Origin: Gammaproteobacteria bacterium
GTDB taxonomy: Bacteria > Pseudomonadota > Gammaproteobacteria > Pseudomonadales > Azotimanducaceae
Reading direction: 5' to 3'
Assembly: GCA_026707735.1 (NCBI GenBank)
Contig: JAPOWH010000029.1
Location: 35,962-99,961 of the forward strand
DNA length: 64,000 bases
A program made the translations under genes and the position numbers. This document shows positions 49,187 to 57,895 of the stretch, one piece after another. The notes under the pieces are model-generated. The model worked only from the letters and a program-made list of their open reading frames with translations, did no database searches and was not told where the DNA came from. Each line of letters starts with the position of its first letter. Position 1 is the stretch's first letter.

Positions 49187-50127
49187 TAGTACGTTAGTTC
49201 CTCTCGATCCTGCAGCCATTCGCGAGTGTCTGCCAGATCCCTGCACATTTGTTCGTGTAACGCAGCGATGGAAGCGAACTCTTGGTCGTCCCTAAACTTC
49301 TTGAGGAATGTGACTCGCAATCGGGCACCATAGAGATCGTCATCATAGTTGAACAAATGAACTTCCAGTAACGGTTCGGTACCTTGAATGGTCGGTCGGG
49401 TACCTACGTAAGCTGAGCCAAAGTACTCCTTGTCGAGCCCCGAGACGGAAACGGCGAATACTCCTTGAATCGCGCTCCTGTACCGTTGCAGTCTAATGTT
49501 GGCTGTTGGAATTCCCAGTGACTTGCCTAGCTGTTGTCCGCGAACAACAGTTCCCATCATAAAGTAGGGTCGACCCAGCAGACGCGCAGCAGAATCAAAG
49601 TTTCCCTGGGCCAACAATTCACGAATTCGCGTGCTCGACACACGCGATCCGTCAACCACGACAGTGACTGCCTTGTCCACGCCAAATCCGTATTGATCCC
49701 CTGCTTGCCGCAACATGTTGAAGTTCCCTTCCGCATTGGTGCCGAAGCGAAAGTCGTCACCAACAATTAAGTGTTTGACGTCAAGCATGCCTACTAGGAA
49801 CTGTTCAATTACGGCACTTGCGCTAATTCGACGCGTGCGTTCGTTAAACGGAATGCAGAGCACCCGGCTTACACCTTCCTCACTCAGGATCTGAATCTTT
49901 TCCCGAAAACGGGTCAACCGAGCAGGAACTAGCGCACCTCGGAAATACTCTCTCGGTTGCGGTTCGAAGGTTACAAGAAGACTTGAGGTACCGAGATCTT
50001 GAGCTTTAGCTTGCAGCAGGTTCAGAAGCTGCTTGTGGCCTGCGTGGATGCCATCGAAGGTTCCAATCGTGCTAACACATCCGCGATGGCGTTGCCGGAT
50101 ATTGTGGAGGCCACGGATGATTTCCAT
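49186..50127 (-). CDS. ribF: Bifunctional riboflavin kinase / FMN adenylyltransferase
   Basis: This 313-residue enzyme makes FMN and then FAD from riboflavin. The N-terminal nucleotidyltransferase has G-T-F-D-G-I-H-A-G-H and a later S-S-T-R-I-R-E-L-L; the C-terminal kinase domain has G-x-P-T-A-N and E-V-H-L-F-N. I chose ATG 50127 over a TTG six bases earlier. It follows murJ by nine bases and overlaps lspA by one base, so murJ-ribF-lspA is one transcription unit. Confidence 0.94.
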   Translation of the reverse strand: MEIIRGLHNIRQRHRGCVSTIGTFDGIHAGHKQLLNLLQAKAQDLGTSSLLVTFEPQPREYFRGALVPARLTRFREKIQILSEEGVSRVLCIPFNERTRRISASAVIEQFLVGMLDVKHLIVGDDFRFGTNAEGNFNMLRQAGDQYGFGVDKAVTVVVDGSRVSSTRIRELLAQGNFDSAARLLGRPYFMMGTVVRGQQLGKSLGIPTANIRLQRYRSAIQGVFAVSVSGLDKEYFGSAYVGTRPTIQGTEPLLEVHLFNYDDDLYGARLRVTFLKKFRDDQEFASIAALHEQMCRDLADTREWLQDREELTY

Positions 50128-50136
50128 TCTCAAATT

Positions 50137-51606
50137 CTACATGTGGCCCTGGAAGTGCCGGATTCGTACACCTAAGAGAAACAGAACGACAAAGTAAGAC
50201 AGGACTCCTGCTCCTAACAGAAGGCTTGTCCACCAAATACGAGACCATTCTGAAGCAACTTGCCAAAACTCCCCCCGAGGCGCGAGGACTGCCAGGACTA
50301 TAGCCATACCTGCACAGGCACACGCGGTTTGAATGCAAGTCATGCTCAGCGAACGATTCCAGATCAGATCTCCGCGCTTTGCCAAGCCTTGCATAAGAAG
50401 TATGCACTGCACGATTGCGGCAACACTCGTTGCAATAGCTATGCCCACATGTCCAATTAGCTTGAACAAGCAAAGACTTACCGCAATGTTCACGGCAACC
50501 CCGATTGACGCGTACTTGAACGGAGTCTTCGCATCGTGTCGGGCATAGAAGCCAGGAGCAGCGACCCTGACCAACATTAGAGGTAGAACACCGACGGCAA
50601 AAGCTTGCAGCGCAATAGCAACCATATGGATGTCTTGAACCTCGAATTCGCCACGAAAGAAAAGCGTCGCCACTAAAGGAACGGAAATACAGCAAAGGCC
50701 CACCGTAGCTGGCGCGCCCATAAGAATGGCTACACGCACTCCCCATCCTAGGCTGTTTCGAAATCCTTCAAGATCATCTCGGCTGTGCAACTTTGAAAGG
50801 TTGGGGAGTATCACAGTTTGGATGGCTATCGCAATCATCCCAACCGGCAGTTCAATTAGTCGGTCTGCGTAGTAGAGCCACGACACGCTCCCAACAGCCA
50901 AGCTTGCTGCGAGAATAGTCCCAACCAAAATGTTGATCTGCCCAGCCGATGCGGCGTAGACCGCGGGTACGAGCAGTCGCAACATTCGACGTGTTCCATC
51001 CGAGCGCCAATCGATCCTTGGGAATTTCAGCAGCTTCAGAGCTGCTAGCGAAGGCATATGAAACGCAAACTGCAACACTCCTGCGATCACTACTGCCCAC
51101 GCCAGCGCATACACAGGTTGCTCAAACGTCCTGCCTCCGTAGAGACCGCCGGCAATCAACGCGATGTTTAGCAGTATTGGTGTGAAGGCAGGAACGGAAA
51201 ATCGACCGAAACTGTTGAGAATTGCACCTACGAACGCCGTTAGTGAAATCAATCCCAAGTAGGGAAACATGATCCGCAAGAGCCCCGTTGCTAATTCCTG
51301 TCTTGCGTCTCCTCTCCAACCTCCCAGAGTAAAGACGGTGACCAAGACTGGTGCCAAAATAACCCCGATTACACAAAGCGCGATTAAGACAACACCAAAG
51401 TTTCCCGCGACGGCTTGCACAAATCGCTCCAGTTCTTCTCGGTTTCGTCTTTCTTGGAACTCCGACAGAACTGGCACAAAAGCTTGTGCAAATGCTCCTT
51501 CAGCTAGTAATCGCCTGAAGAAATTTGGGATCCTGAATGCCACGAAGAACGCGTCTGCAATGTGGCCCGCGCCGAAGAATGACGAGAGAACCACATCTCG
51601 TGCCAA
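50137..51606 (-). CDS. murJ: Lipid II flippase MurJ, start codon unclear
   Basis: The protein flips lipid II across the inner membrane. It has about 14 membrane helices and the family's G-A-G-x-x-x-D-A-F-F-V-A-F-R-I-P-N-x-x-R-R-L-x-A-E-G-A-F. The coordinates start at the only in-frame ATG/GTG/TTG, a TTG at 51606 with no ribosome binding site. However, the frame is open to 51714 and the preceding residues (S-K-S-L-T-V-A-S-L-T-G-A-S-R-I-F-G) match the first helix of MurJ. The real start is therefore upstream, at a non-standard codon such as CTG 51648 or ATC 51702, unless a base is wrong. It leads the murJ-ribF-lspA operon and is divergent from rpsT. Confidence 0.9.
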   Translation of the reverse strand: MARDVVLSSFFGAGHIADAFFVAFRIPNFFRRLLAEGAFAQAFVPVLSEFQERRNREELERFVQAVAGNFGVVLIALCVIGVILAPVLVTVFTLGGWRGDARQELATGLLRIMFPYLGLISLTAFVGAILNSFGRFSVPAFTPILLNIALIAGGLYGGRTFEQPVYALAWAVVIAGVLQFAFHMPSLAALKLLKFPRIDWRSDGTRRMLRLLVPAVYAASAGQINILVGTILAASLAVGSVSWLYYADRLIELPVGMIAIAIQTVILPNLSKLHSRDDLEGFRNSLGWGVRVAILMGAPATVGLCCISVPLVATLFFRGEFEVQDIHMVAIALQAFAVGVLPLMLVRVAAPGFYARHDAKTPFKYASIGVAVNIAVSLCLFKLIGHVGIAIATSVAAIVQCILLMQGLAKRGDLIWNRSLSMTCIQTACACAGMAIVLAVLAPRGEFWQVASEWSRIWWTSLLLGAGVLSYFVVLFLLGVRIRHFQGHM

Positions 51607-51850
51607 TCCGAATATGCGCGACGCACCTGTTAGAGATGCTACGGTCAGGCTCTTGGAGCCAAGCCTGCCGGAGTCAGTTTCGGTTTGATTACTGGTGTCG
51701 ATACCTAATGCCGCCTAGCCGAAACGAGAGTCTTCCGATAGAGAGGAGTTGCGCGCGATGTATATGGCATAGGTGAGTATAATGCCCGCCAATTCAGCCT
51801 TTGCGAGGTGGTCTTCGGCGCCCGCATTGCATTCAATTGAGGGAACACAC

Positions 51851-52123
51851 TTGGCAAATAGTGCTCAGGCAAGAAAACGAGCCCGTCAGGCCGACGCGCA
51901 CCGTCAACGCAACATGCGTCATCGAACACGATTTCGCACGTTTATCAAACGTGTAGAAAGCCAAGTTGAAGCCGGCGACTACGAATCAGCTACCGATGCT
52001 TACAAGGAAGCGGTCCCCGTGATTGACTCCATGGTCAATCGCGGTCTAGTTCATCGAAACAAGGCAGCACGCCACAAGTCTCGACTTAACCACAAGATAA
52101 AGCTACTCGCTGCCTCCGAGTAG
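51851..52123 (+). CDS. rpsT: 30S ribosomal protein S20
   Basis: The 90-residue basic protein matches S20: A-N-S-A-Q-A-R-K-R-A-R-Q at the N terminus and H-x-N-K-A-A-R-H-K-S-R-L near the C terminus. S20 binds 16S rRNA early in assembly. The start is TTG, as in E. coli, where the UUG start is part of autogenous control. GAGGG seven bases upstream supports it. An earlier ATG at 51782 in the same frame would add about 23 unrelated residues and is rejected. The gene is divergent from murJ, also a common arrangement. Confidence 0.94.
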   Translation: MANSAQARKRARQADAHRQRNMRHRTRFRTFIKRVESQVEAGDYESATDAYKEAVPVIDSMVNRGLVHRNKAARHKSRLNHKIKLLAASE

Positions 52124-52196
52124 TCTAGACAGAAATATCTCTTCATTCTCCGGGGAGATCCCAAACAACTCTGCAACAGTATCGTCTCTCGCCCAT

Positions 52197-53363
52197 CTAG
52201 TCTCGTCTATATATCACTTCTACCTGATCGGCATCCGCTGTTGGTTTGTCCTTCAAAGCGCGCCTTTCCTCTAAGGAACGATCGAGAGTATCCAATGCCA
52301 ACCTGTCTCTTCTAGACTGAACATCCAGTCGGTAATCGGAGTCGTCGGCAAGAGAACGTTTTGCTTCACGTACTCTTTCCCCGAGAAAACCCATTAGTTC
52401 CGACACCCCCGCATTAGTCACTGACGATATGGCATATGTGGGTCGATTTGGCGCAATTTCTCTAAGTGCGGCGACTACGGTGTCCACTTGGCTTGAAGAG
52501 ACAGTGTCGGTCTTGGTCAATACTGTATAGATTGGAGTGTTGGCTAGTGTCTCGCTGTACGCGGCAAGCTCGTTTTCGACTGACTCGAGATTCGCACAGG
52601 GGTCGCTGCCGTCTGGGGGGTTGACTTCTACGAGGTGCAGCAATATGGAAGTTCTCGTCAAATGCCGCAGGAACCTAAGTCCTAGACCCAAGCCCCGCGA
52701 TGCTCCAGCAATCAATCCCGGTACATCCGCAATGACAAAGCTGTTATCCGTGCCCAATCGAACCACCCCTAGCGAGGGATGCAAAGTCGTGAACGGGTAA
52801 TCCGCGATTTTTGGTCGTGATGCCGAGACTGCGCTGAGTAGTGTGGACTTGCCTGCATTCGGCATGCCAAGCAGACCAACGTCTGCTAGCACCCGCAATT
52901 GCAGCCGAATCTGCTTAGTTTCTCCGCGCTCCCCTTGAGTGGTGATTCGAGGAGCACGATTGGTACTGGACTTGAACGAAGCATTGCCCCGTCCGGGCTT
53001 GCCGCCAGCAGCCACTCTTAGGCGTTGTCCCGGATCGGTTACGTCCCCCAAAACCATCAGTGTGTCGTCGTCAATTACGGTTGTTCCGCAGGGCACCAGA
53101 ACGTCGATAGACTTTCCGTTCGCGCCCTTTTTCAGAGAACCGCTGCCTTGCTGCCCGTTTGCCGCCTTTAGTTGCGGTTTGAATCTTAAATCAACAAGCG
53201 TGTTTAGAGACGGGTCACCAACGAGGTACACACTCCCGCCAGCTCCGCCGTTTCCGCCGTCGGGCCCTCCTTTGGCATAGTTGGCCCTACGAAGAAAACT
53301 CAGGCAGCCGTCTCCGCCGCGACCAGCATTGGCGGTTACCGTTACTTCGTCGACAAACTTCAT
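52197..53363 (-). CDS. obgE: Obg/CgtA GTPase
   Basis: This 388-residue GTPase acts in 50S subunit assembly and stress signalling. It has the Gly-rich Obg fold (residues 1-158; G-G-x-G-G-x-G-G-S-V-Y), then a G domain with G-M-P-N-A-G-K-S-T (G1), D-V-P-G-L-I (G3) and T-K-T-D (G4). The C-terminal tail is charged. It follows rpmA by 48 bases in the usual rplU-rpmA-obgE operon and converges with rpsT. Confidence 0.95.
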   Translation of the reverse strand: MKFVDEVTVTANAGRGGDGCLSFLRRANYAKGGPDGGNGGAGGSVYLVGDPSLNTLVDLRFKPQLKAANGQQGSGSLKKGANGKSIDVLVPCGTTVIDDDTLMVLGDVTDPGQRLRVAAGGKPGRGNASFKSSTNRAPRITTQGERGETKQIRLQLRVLADVGLLGMPNAGKSTLLSAVSASRPKIADYPFTTLHPSLGVVRLGTDNSFVIADVPGLIAGASRGLGLGLRFLRHLTRTSILLHLVEVNPPDGSDPCANLESVENELAAYSETLANTPIYTVLTKTDTVSSSQVDTVVAALREIAPNRPTYAISSVTNAGVSELMGFLGERVREAKRSLADDSDYRLDVQSRRDRLALDTLDRSLEERRALKDKPTADADQVEVIYRRD

Positions 53364-53411
53364 CGTTTTGCGCTCTCCCTTCAGGTAGAACGCAGCAAAC
53401 GGCAGATTGTG

Positions 53412-53669
53412 CTAGGAAGCTGCGACGCTCACGTAGCTACGCATTGAACGGCCGTGAGTCTTGAACTCTACGACACCATCCGACTTTGCAAACAGTGTGT
53501 GATCCTTGCCGCATCCAACGTTCTCACCAGCGTGAAATTTGGTTCCCCGCTGTCTAACAAGGATGTTGCCAGCACGAACGAACTGTCCGCCATACTTCTT
53601 GATACCCAGGCGTTTCGACTCAGAATCGCGTCCGTTTCGAGTCTTGCCTCCAGCTTTCTTATGAGCCAT
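53412..53669 (-). CDS. rpmA: 50S ribosomal protein L27
   Basis: The 85-residue protein has the L27 signature: A-H-K-K-A-G-G at the start, [14 protein letters not shown] and the [11 protein letters not shown] block. Its N terminus reaches the peptidyl transferase centre. It lies 15 bases after rplU and is co-transcribed with it. Confidence 0.96.
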   Translation of the reverse strand: MAHKKAGGKTRNGRDSESKRLGIKKYGGQFVRAGNILVRQRGTKFHAGENVGCGKDHTLFAKSDGVVEFKTHGRSMRSYVSVAAS

Positions 53670-53684
53670 GGTTCACCTACCCTG

Positions 53685-53996
53685 TCACTTAACAATCGAA
53701 GTTACTTTGACAACCGTTGCATCCTGCCGATGACCGGCCCTGCGCAAGTAATTCTTGCGTCTCTTGAACTTCACCACTCGAATCTTCTTGGCTCGCTCAT
53801 GGCGTACGACTTGTGCAAGCACTTTGCCATTTGGCACAAACGGTTTTCCAATGGTCATGTCGTCACCGTCGCCGACCATCATTACTGTCTCAAACGTGAC
53901 TTCATCACCTGGTTCGGCTGCTAGGCGATCAAGCGACAGGACATCGCCTTGAGAAACGCGATGCTGCTTGCCACCACTCTCAAATACTGCGTACAT
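53685..53996 (-). CDS. rplU: 50S ribosomal protein L21
   Basis: From ATG 53996 the protein has 103 residues, exactly the E. coli length, beginning M-Y-A-V-F-E-S-G-G-K-Q-H-R-V and containing the K-F-K-R-R-K-N-Y-x-R-x-x-G-H-R-Q signature that binds 23S rRNA. AGGA seven bases upstream supports this start; the frame extends to 54071 but those residues do not belong to the family. It leads the operon and is divergent from ispB. Confidence 0.96.
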   Translation of the reverse strand: MYAVFESGGKQHRVSQGDVLSLDRLAAEPGDEVTFETVMMVGDGDDMTIGKPFVPNGKVLAQVVRHERAKKIRVVKFKRRKNYLRRAGHRQDATVVKVTSIVK

Positions 53997-54296
53997 ATCG
54001 CTATCCTGCTTAGCACCTAGGTCAAGTTGCATTAACGTGTTGGAGACCACTGCCCAGACGGCATTGGGCACGCGGAGAATCGCATTTTAGCACCCGATGG
54101 GCGTAAAATCTCGTGGGCTTCATTCTCCTCACACCCAGACTGCTTCTAAATTTGACGAAAATCTTCAATCATGAGTACGCCCTGCACATGCACGAGAACA
54201 TGCCACTCTCTAAATCTGTTCTTGGTTTAAGGCGTTGGATACCAAGGGTCGAGGCACGGGGTTGTCATTGACATTAAAAATCGTGCACAACAGGAC
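53997..54296. promoter_or_regulatory. Divergent promoter region of rplU-rpmA-obgE and ispB
   Basis: These 300 bases lie between the divergent rplU and ispB starts, a layout conserved in Gammaproteobacteria. Both promoters should be here. I did not find a confident -35/-10 pair or a structured leader. Confidence 0.5.
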
Positions 54297-55298
54297 ATGA
54301 ACTCCGATCTTGCAGAGCTACTCACCGAACCTAGTCTGGACCAGGTTCGTTCGCTAACTGCCGGCAGCTTTGAAGCCCTCAACGATCTGATTGAGCGGGA
54401 GCTCGAATCAGATGTTCTGCTCATTAACGAAATCGGACAATACATTGTCGGTTCGGGGGGCAAACGGCTTCGGCCTTTGGTCGTAATGTTGGTTGCGAGA
54501 GCTTGCGGCTATCGAGGTACGGACCACATCAAGCTGTCCGCATTGGTCGAGTTCCTGCATACCGCCACACTCTTGCATGATGACGTAGTAGACAGTTCGA
54601 CAATGCGTCGAAACCGACGCACTGCCAATGCAATTTGGGGCAACTCAGCGAGTATTCTTGTTGGAGACTTTCTTTATTCGCGTGCCTTCGAATTGATGGT
54701 CGACATCGGCTCGATGGAATTGATGGCAATCATTAGCGAGGCAACTAACTGCATTGCAGAAGGAGAGGTGCTGCAACTTCAGAACGTGGGAAACGAAGAA
54801 CTCACGGAAGACCAATACCTAGAGATTATTCGGCGTAAGACTGCAATGCTGTTTCAAGCATCCGCGCACACCGGCGCAGTTCTTGCCGGGGCGGACGAAT
54901 CTACGGCACAGTCGTTTCGGGATTTCGGCCTCTACTTTGGATTGGCATATCAGCTGATTGACGATTGGCTGGATTATGCGGGCAGCAGCGAATCGATGGG
55001 AAAAAATGTAGGGCAGGACCTCGCTGAAGGCAAGGCTACACTTCCGCTCATTCATGCAATGGCGAATGGCTCGGTGATACAGGCTAATTGCATTCGAAAC
55101 GCATTGGTGCAGAGGTCTATTGACGATTTACACTCAGTATTGCGTGCTGTCCAGGATTCTGGTGCGTTAGCTTACACGCGGGCGAAAGCAGAACACTACA
55201 CCGAACAGTCCTTGAACGCTTTGACGCTTATACCAACCAACGCCTACTCAGCAGGATTAGAAGCCCTAGCGAACATTGCTGTGTGTCGGATGAAGTAG
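54297..55298 (+). CDS. ispB: Octaprenyl diphosphate synthase (long-chain polyprenyl synthase)
   Basis: The 333-residue enzyme extends farnesyl diphosphate to the side chain of ubiquinone and menaquinone. Motifs are G-G-K-R-L-R-P, the first Asp-rich motif L-L-H-D-D-V-V-D, G-D-F-L-Y-S-R-A-F and the second Asp-rich motif Q-L-I-D-D-W-L-D-Y. The position next to rplU is the same as in E. coli and supports ispB over the shorter ispA. Chain length cannot be read from sequence alone. Confidence 0.93.
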   Translation: MNSDLAELLTEPSLDQVRSLTAGSFEALNDLIERELESDVLLINEIGQYIVGSGGKRLRPLVVMLVARACGYRGTDHIKLSALVEFLHTATLLHDDVVDSSTMRRNRRTANAIWGNSASILVGDFLYSRAFELMVDIGSMELMAIISEATNCIAEGEVLQLQNVGNEELTEDQYLEIIRRKTAMLFQASAHTGAVLAGADESTAQSFRDFGLYFGLAYQLIDDWLDYAGSSESMGKNVGQDLAEGKATLPLIHAMANGSVIQANCIRNALVQRSIDDLHSVLRAVQDSGALAYTRAKAEHYTEQSLNALTLIPTNAYSAGLEALANIAVCRMK

Positions 55299-55337
55299 AT
55301 TGCGTGACCGGTTCAACAACTTACAATCATTGACCTA

Positions 55338-55414
55338 CGGAGTGTAGCTCAGTTTGGCAGAGCGCTGCCTTCGGGAGGCAGAGGCCGCCGGTTCAAATCC
55401 GGCCACTCCGACCA
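55338..55414 (+). tRNA. tRNA-Pro (CGG)
   Basis: A complete 77-base tRNA with encoded CCA. The acceptor stem pairs CGGAGTG with CACTCCG. The anticodon stem CTGCC/GGCAG holds the loop TTCGGGA, giving anticodon CGG for codon CCG. The T arm is CCGG-TTCAAAT-CCGG with a G-C extension. It follows ispB by 39 bases and converges with the SDR gene. Confidence 0.96.
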
Positions 55415-55439
55415 GTTTCTTCAAATCTGCCATTCGGAG

Positions 55440-56231
55440 CTAATGCTGAGTTTGCCTGGCATCCTCGATGCGTTGCTGAAGTCGTCGCATGCCATTGAGC
55501 CAACGTTCCAGATCGGTTGCCTTGCGATCCATCCAAGTTTGCGCAATCGGGTCGGTCAAAATGAGGAAACGTTCATCTTCCACCGCCTCCACAACCATTT
55601 GAGCCACTTCGTCTGGTTCTCGAATGGGACCTGCGGCGTTGGTTGCAAACGCAGATCTTGAATTGCCGAGCATAGGAGTATTGACCCCTAACGGTGCCAA
55701 CAATGAGGTTCGAACACCTTTATTGTGATAGGTAATCGAATTCCATTCTGCCAAGCCCACGACCGCATGTTTAGTCGTAGCGTAGGTCGCATTTCCGTGC
55801 GTGGTGAGTATGCCCGCCATCGATGCAGTGTGAATCAGATATCCGCAACCGCGCTCGAGCATCGCAGGCAAGACGGCACGAACCGCATACACGTGCGCCA
55901 TGACGTTCACGGCCCACTGACGGTTCCAATCCTCGACGTCTGAAGTGAGTGGATCACCTCCTGTAGCGATTCCCGCATTGCTAAAGAAGAGATCGACGGG
56001 TCCCAGCTCCTTGCTACATGCAGAAACAAGCTGATTCACCTCGTCCTCATTGGCCACATCGCAGCGAATGGCTAGACCATCACCAATCGTAATTGCTACC
56101 TCTTTAGCACCATTTAGGTTGAGATCAGCAATACACACTCGCGCCCCTTGTTCAGCAAATGCTTTGGCGCAAGCTGCACCTATGCCACTGGCGCCCCCAG
56201 TGATCACGCATACTTTGTCTCTCAATTCCAT
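55440..56231 (-). CDS. Short-chain dehydrogenase/reductase
   Basis: A classical SDR of 263 residues from ATG 56231 (the frame is open to 56357, but the added part lacks family character). The NAD(P) motif T-G-G-A-S-G-I-G is at residues about 10-17, N-A-G follows, and the active site Y-A-T-T-K has its Ser partner in H-T-A-S-M. Asp after the second beta strand (I-A-D-L-N) favours NAD over NADP. The substrate is unknown. Confidence 0.85.
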   Translation of the reverse strand: MELRDKVCVITGGASGIGAACAKAFAEQGARVCIADLNLNGAKEVAITIGDGLAIRCDVANEDEVNQLVSACSKELGPVDLFFSNAGIATGGDPLTSDVEDWNRQWAVNVMAHVYAVRAVLPAMLERGCGYLIHTASMAGILTTHGNATYATTKHAVVGLAEWNSITYHNKGVRTSLLAPLGVNTPMLGNSRSAFATNAAGPIREPDEVAQMVVEAVEDERFLILTDPIAQTWMDRKATDLERWLNGMRRLQQRIEDARQTQH

Positions 56232-56382
56232 TTTGGTTTCAACACCATTGCATGGGAAACTTTGTTCCCGAACACAGCCTCTATGCGAATTCTTTACTAG
56301 CTTGTACAACGGCACCGCCTTCGCATCCGCCCTTGTGCAATTTGCTAGGATTTGCACGATTTAACGCATTGATTTTAGGGAC

Positions 56383-56802
56383 ATGAAGTATTTGCACACG
56401 ATGGTTAGGGTATCTGACCTAGAGAGTTCTTTGGATTTCTATTGCAACAAGCTGGGACTCGAGGAACTACGCCGCATTGACAACGATGCGGGAAGATTCA
56501 CCCTTGTGTTTTTGGCAGCTCCTGGGGATAGCGAAGCTCAGGTAGAGCTAACCCACAATTGGGATCCTGAGGCGCTCACGGGAGGTCGAAATTTCGGTCA
56601 CCTCGCTTATAGAGTGGAAAACATCTACGAGCTTTGCCAACGACTGGTGAATTCCGGCGTTACTATCAACCGCCCTCCTCGTGATGGCTACATGGCATTT
56701 GTCAGATCGCCCGACGGGATTTCTGTCGAACTGCTGCAATCTGGAAAGCCATTGCCTCAGGCTGAACCTTGGGCGTCCATGCCAAATTCTGGAGAGTGGT
56801 AA
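56383..56802 (+). CDS. gloA: Lactoylglutathione lyase (glyoxalase I)
   Basis: The 139-residue protein follows GloA: L-H-T-M-V-R-V-x-D-L-E-x-S-L-D-F-Y at the start, V-E-L-T-H-N-W, G-H-L-A-Y-x-V and V-E-L-L at the end. The four metal ligands (His5, Glu near 57, His near 75, Glu near 122) are in place, as in the Ni-type bacterial enzymes. It converts the methylglyoxal-glutathione hemithioacetal to lactoylglutathione. Confidence 0.9.
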   Translation: MKYLHTMVRVSDLESSLDFYCNKLGLEELRRIDNDAGRFTLVFLAAPGDSEAQVELTHNWDPEALTGGRNFGHLAYRVENIYELCQRLVNSGVTINRPPRDGYMAFVRSPDGISVELLQSGKPLPQAEPWASMPNSGEW

Positions 56803-56810
56803 AGTAAAGT

Positions 56811-56829
56811 GGCCGACGTTGCGTCGGCC
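56811..56829 (+). other. Perfect GC-rich hairpin after gloA
   Basis: GGCCGAC and GTCGGCC form a perfect seven-base stem around a five-base loop, nine bases after the gloA stop. No T-run follows, so it is a weak or Rho-assisted terminator, or the first helix of the RNA candidate that comes next. Confidence 0.5.
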
Positions 56830-56985
56830 GAAGGAATTGAGGTTGTCCCGGTGCCTTTGGGAGGATCAGAGGGAGGGGAAATTCAAAGCCCACCGGGACG
56901 GTAGTACCTGCTCACTTAGTGGGAGAGTCCTTTGAAGTGGACCTTTGGAATACGTAAGGGATCGGTTAGCGAGCAGGTACTGGTT
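56830..56985 (+). ncRNA. Candidate structured GGA-rich RNA (Csr/Rsm-like?)
   Basis: Two long perfect stems stand in a row. Stem 1 pairs 56845-56853 with 56891-56899 (nine base pairs), then, after a small internal loop, 56855-56859 with 56884-56888. Its loop holds four GGA triplets. Stem 2 pairs 56903-56913 with 56971-56981 (eleven base pairs) and encloses four more GGA triplets. Another GGA precedes stem 1. Nine GGA in about 150 bases, mostly in loops, is the pattern of CsrA/RsmA-binding RNAs. No coding frame fits. No clear T-rich terminator follows, and strand is inferred from the GGA content. Confidence 0.4.
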
Positions 56986-57324
56986 AATTTGCTAGCTTGG
57001 CTTTTGTGCCTTTGCCTTGCGTTCCTTCATTGGTCAATTAGTCCCTTCGCGAGTCAATAAGTTCCGTTAATGTAAAGATGCGCTAGCGACCTATTTGGTC
57101 AATTCGGTTGGACCAATCGGGCGTTTCGCCAATCAACTAGCTCCGAGTCTTCCCCAGTGGCGTACTTGCCAGTTGCACATACCTAAATTCCTTCGTTCAA
57201 TTGAGCCCATTCGCCGATTGCGAGTCTGGTCTTTGTGGTATAAGTAGCAATATGACTCAATCCATCTAAAGCATTTTTCATACCGATTGCACACCGTGAA
57301 TGCCACCTGCTACATGAGGGAAAC
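56986..57324. other. Intergenic stretch with degenerate short repeats
   Basis: About 340 bases before the small membrane protein gene. Short imperfect copies of T-G-G-T-C-A-A-T-T occur near 57031 and 57096. No gene is supported. The promoter of the next gene should lie in its last part. Confidence 0.35.
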
Positions 57325-57744
57325 ATGCGAATCTTGATGGGCGCTCTGGGAGTGATGCTTCTGGTGCCCGCAGTGCTTTTCATTTCCCATCCTGTGCAAT
57401 CATTTGTTTTCGCCAGCGCTGGAATCATTACGATCGTCGGCTGCTGGCCAATTAAATCCAAAGTACTCTTGGGTGCATTGGGATTCTGTGCCGCGGTATT
57501 GATGTTTCTCATGTTCGCTGGGTTCTTTGGAGGGGTCGCGGCAGCGCACACCGACAGCAATTGGTACGAACTCGAAGAAGCCGGTTTGTACTTTGCGTTC
57601 TTGTTTGGCGGATTCGTGATGATGTTGGCCGTTTCGGAATATAGTTGCTGGATGAAGGGCCGAAAAGAATCGTTCAAGATTTCCCTTCCCAATGGAGTAA
57701 AGGAGACTGGGCGTAGATTTGGAAAAATGGAATTCTCGGACTAG
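57325..57744 (+). CDS. Small four-helix membrane protein, unknown function
   Basis: The 139-residue protein has three or four hydrophobic helices (about residues 4-20, 24-42, 47-72 and 85-103), then a basic polar tail of 35 residues that is probably cytoplasmic. GAGGG seven bases before the ATG is a good ribosome binding site. I recognise no family. It stands alone between the RNA candidate and the LLM-type gene. Confidence 0.65.
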   Translation: MRILMGALGVMLLVPAVLFISHPVQSFVFASAGIITIVGCWPIKSKVLLGALGFCAAVLMFLMFAGFFGGVAAAHTDSNWYELEEAGLYFAFLFGGFVMMLAVSEYSCWMKGRKESFKISLPNGVKETGRRFGKMEFSD

Positions 57745-57895
57745 AGAACCGATCGCTTAGCTACCTTCCTTCCCTGCATTGGGACCCAGCGCAACATCTC
57801 CTTGAGTGTCCTTGGCAAACTTTTGCCCGTTTGTTAAATTGCCAATTCCTTTACTATCTCCATTCGTAAGTAACTGAGTACTAGGTACAAAAGAC

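Noticed and set aside
50072..50746. 224-codon minus-strand frame in an alternative frame of murJ
   Set aside because: The murJ frame is strongly conserved here; the alternative is rich in Cys, Ser and Arg and has no domain.
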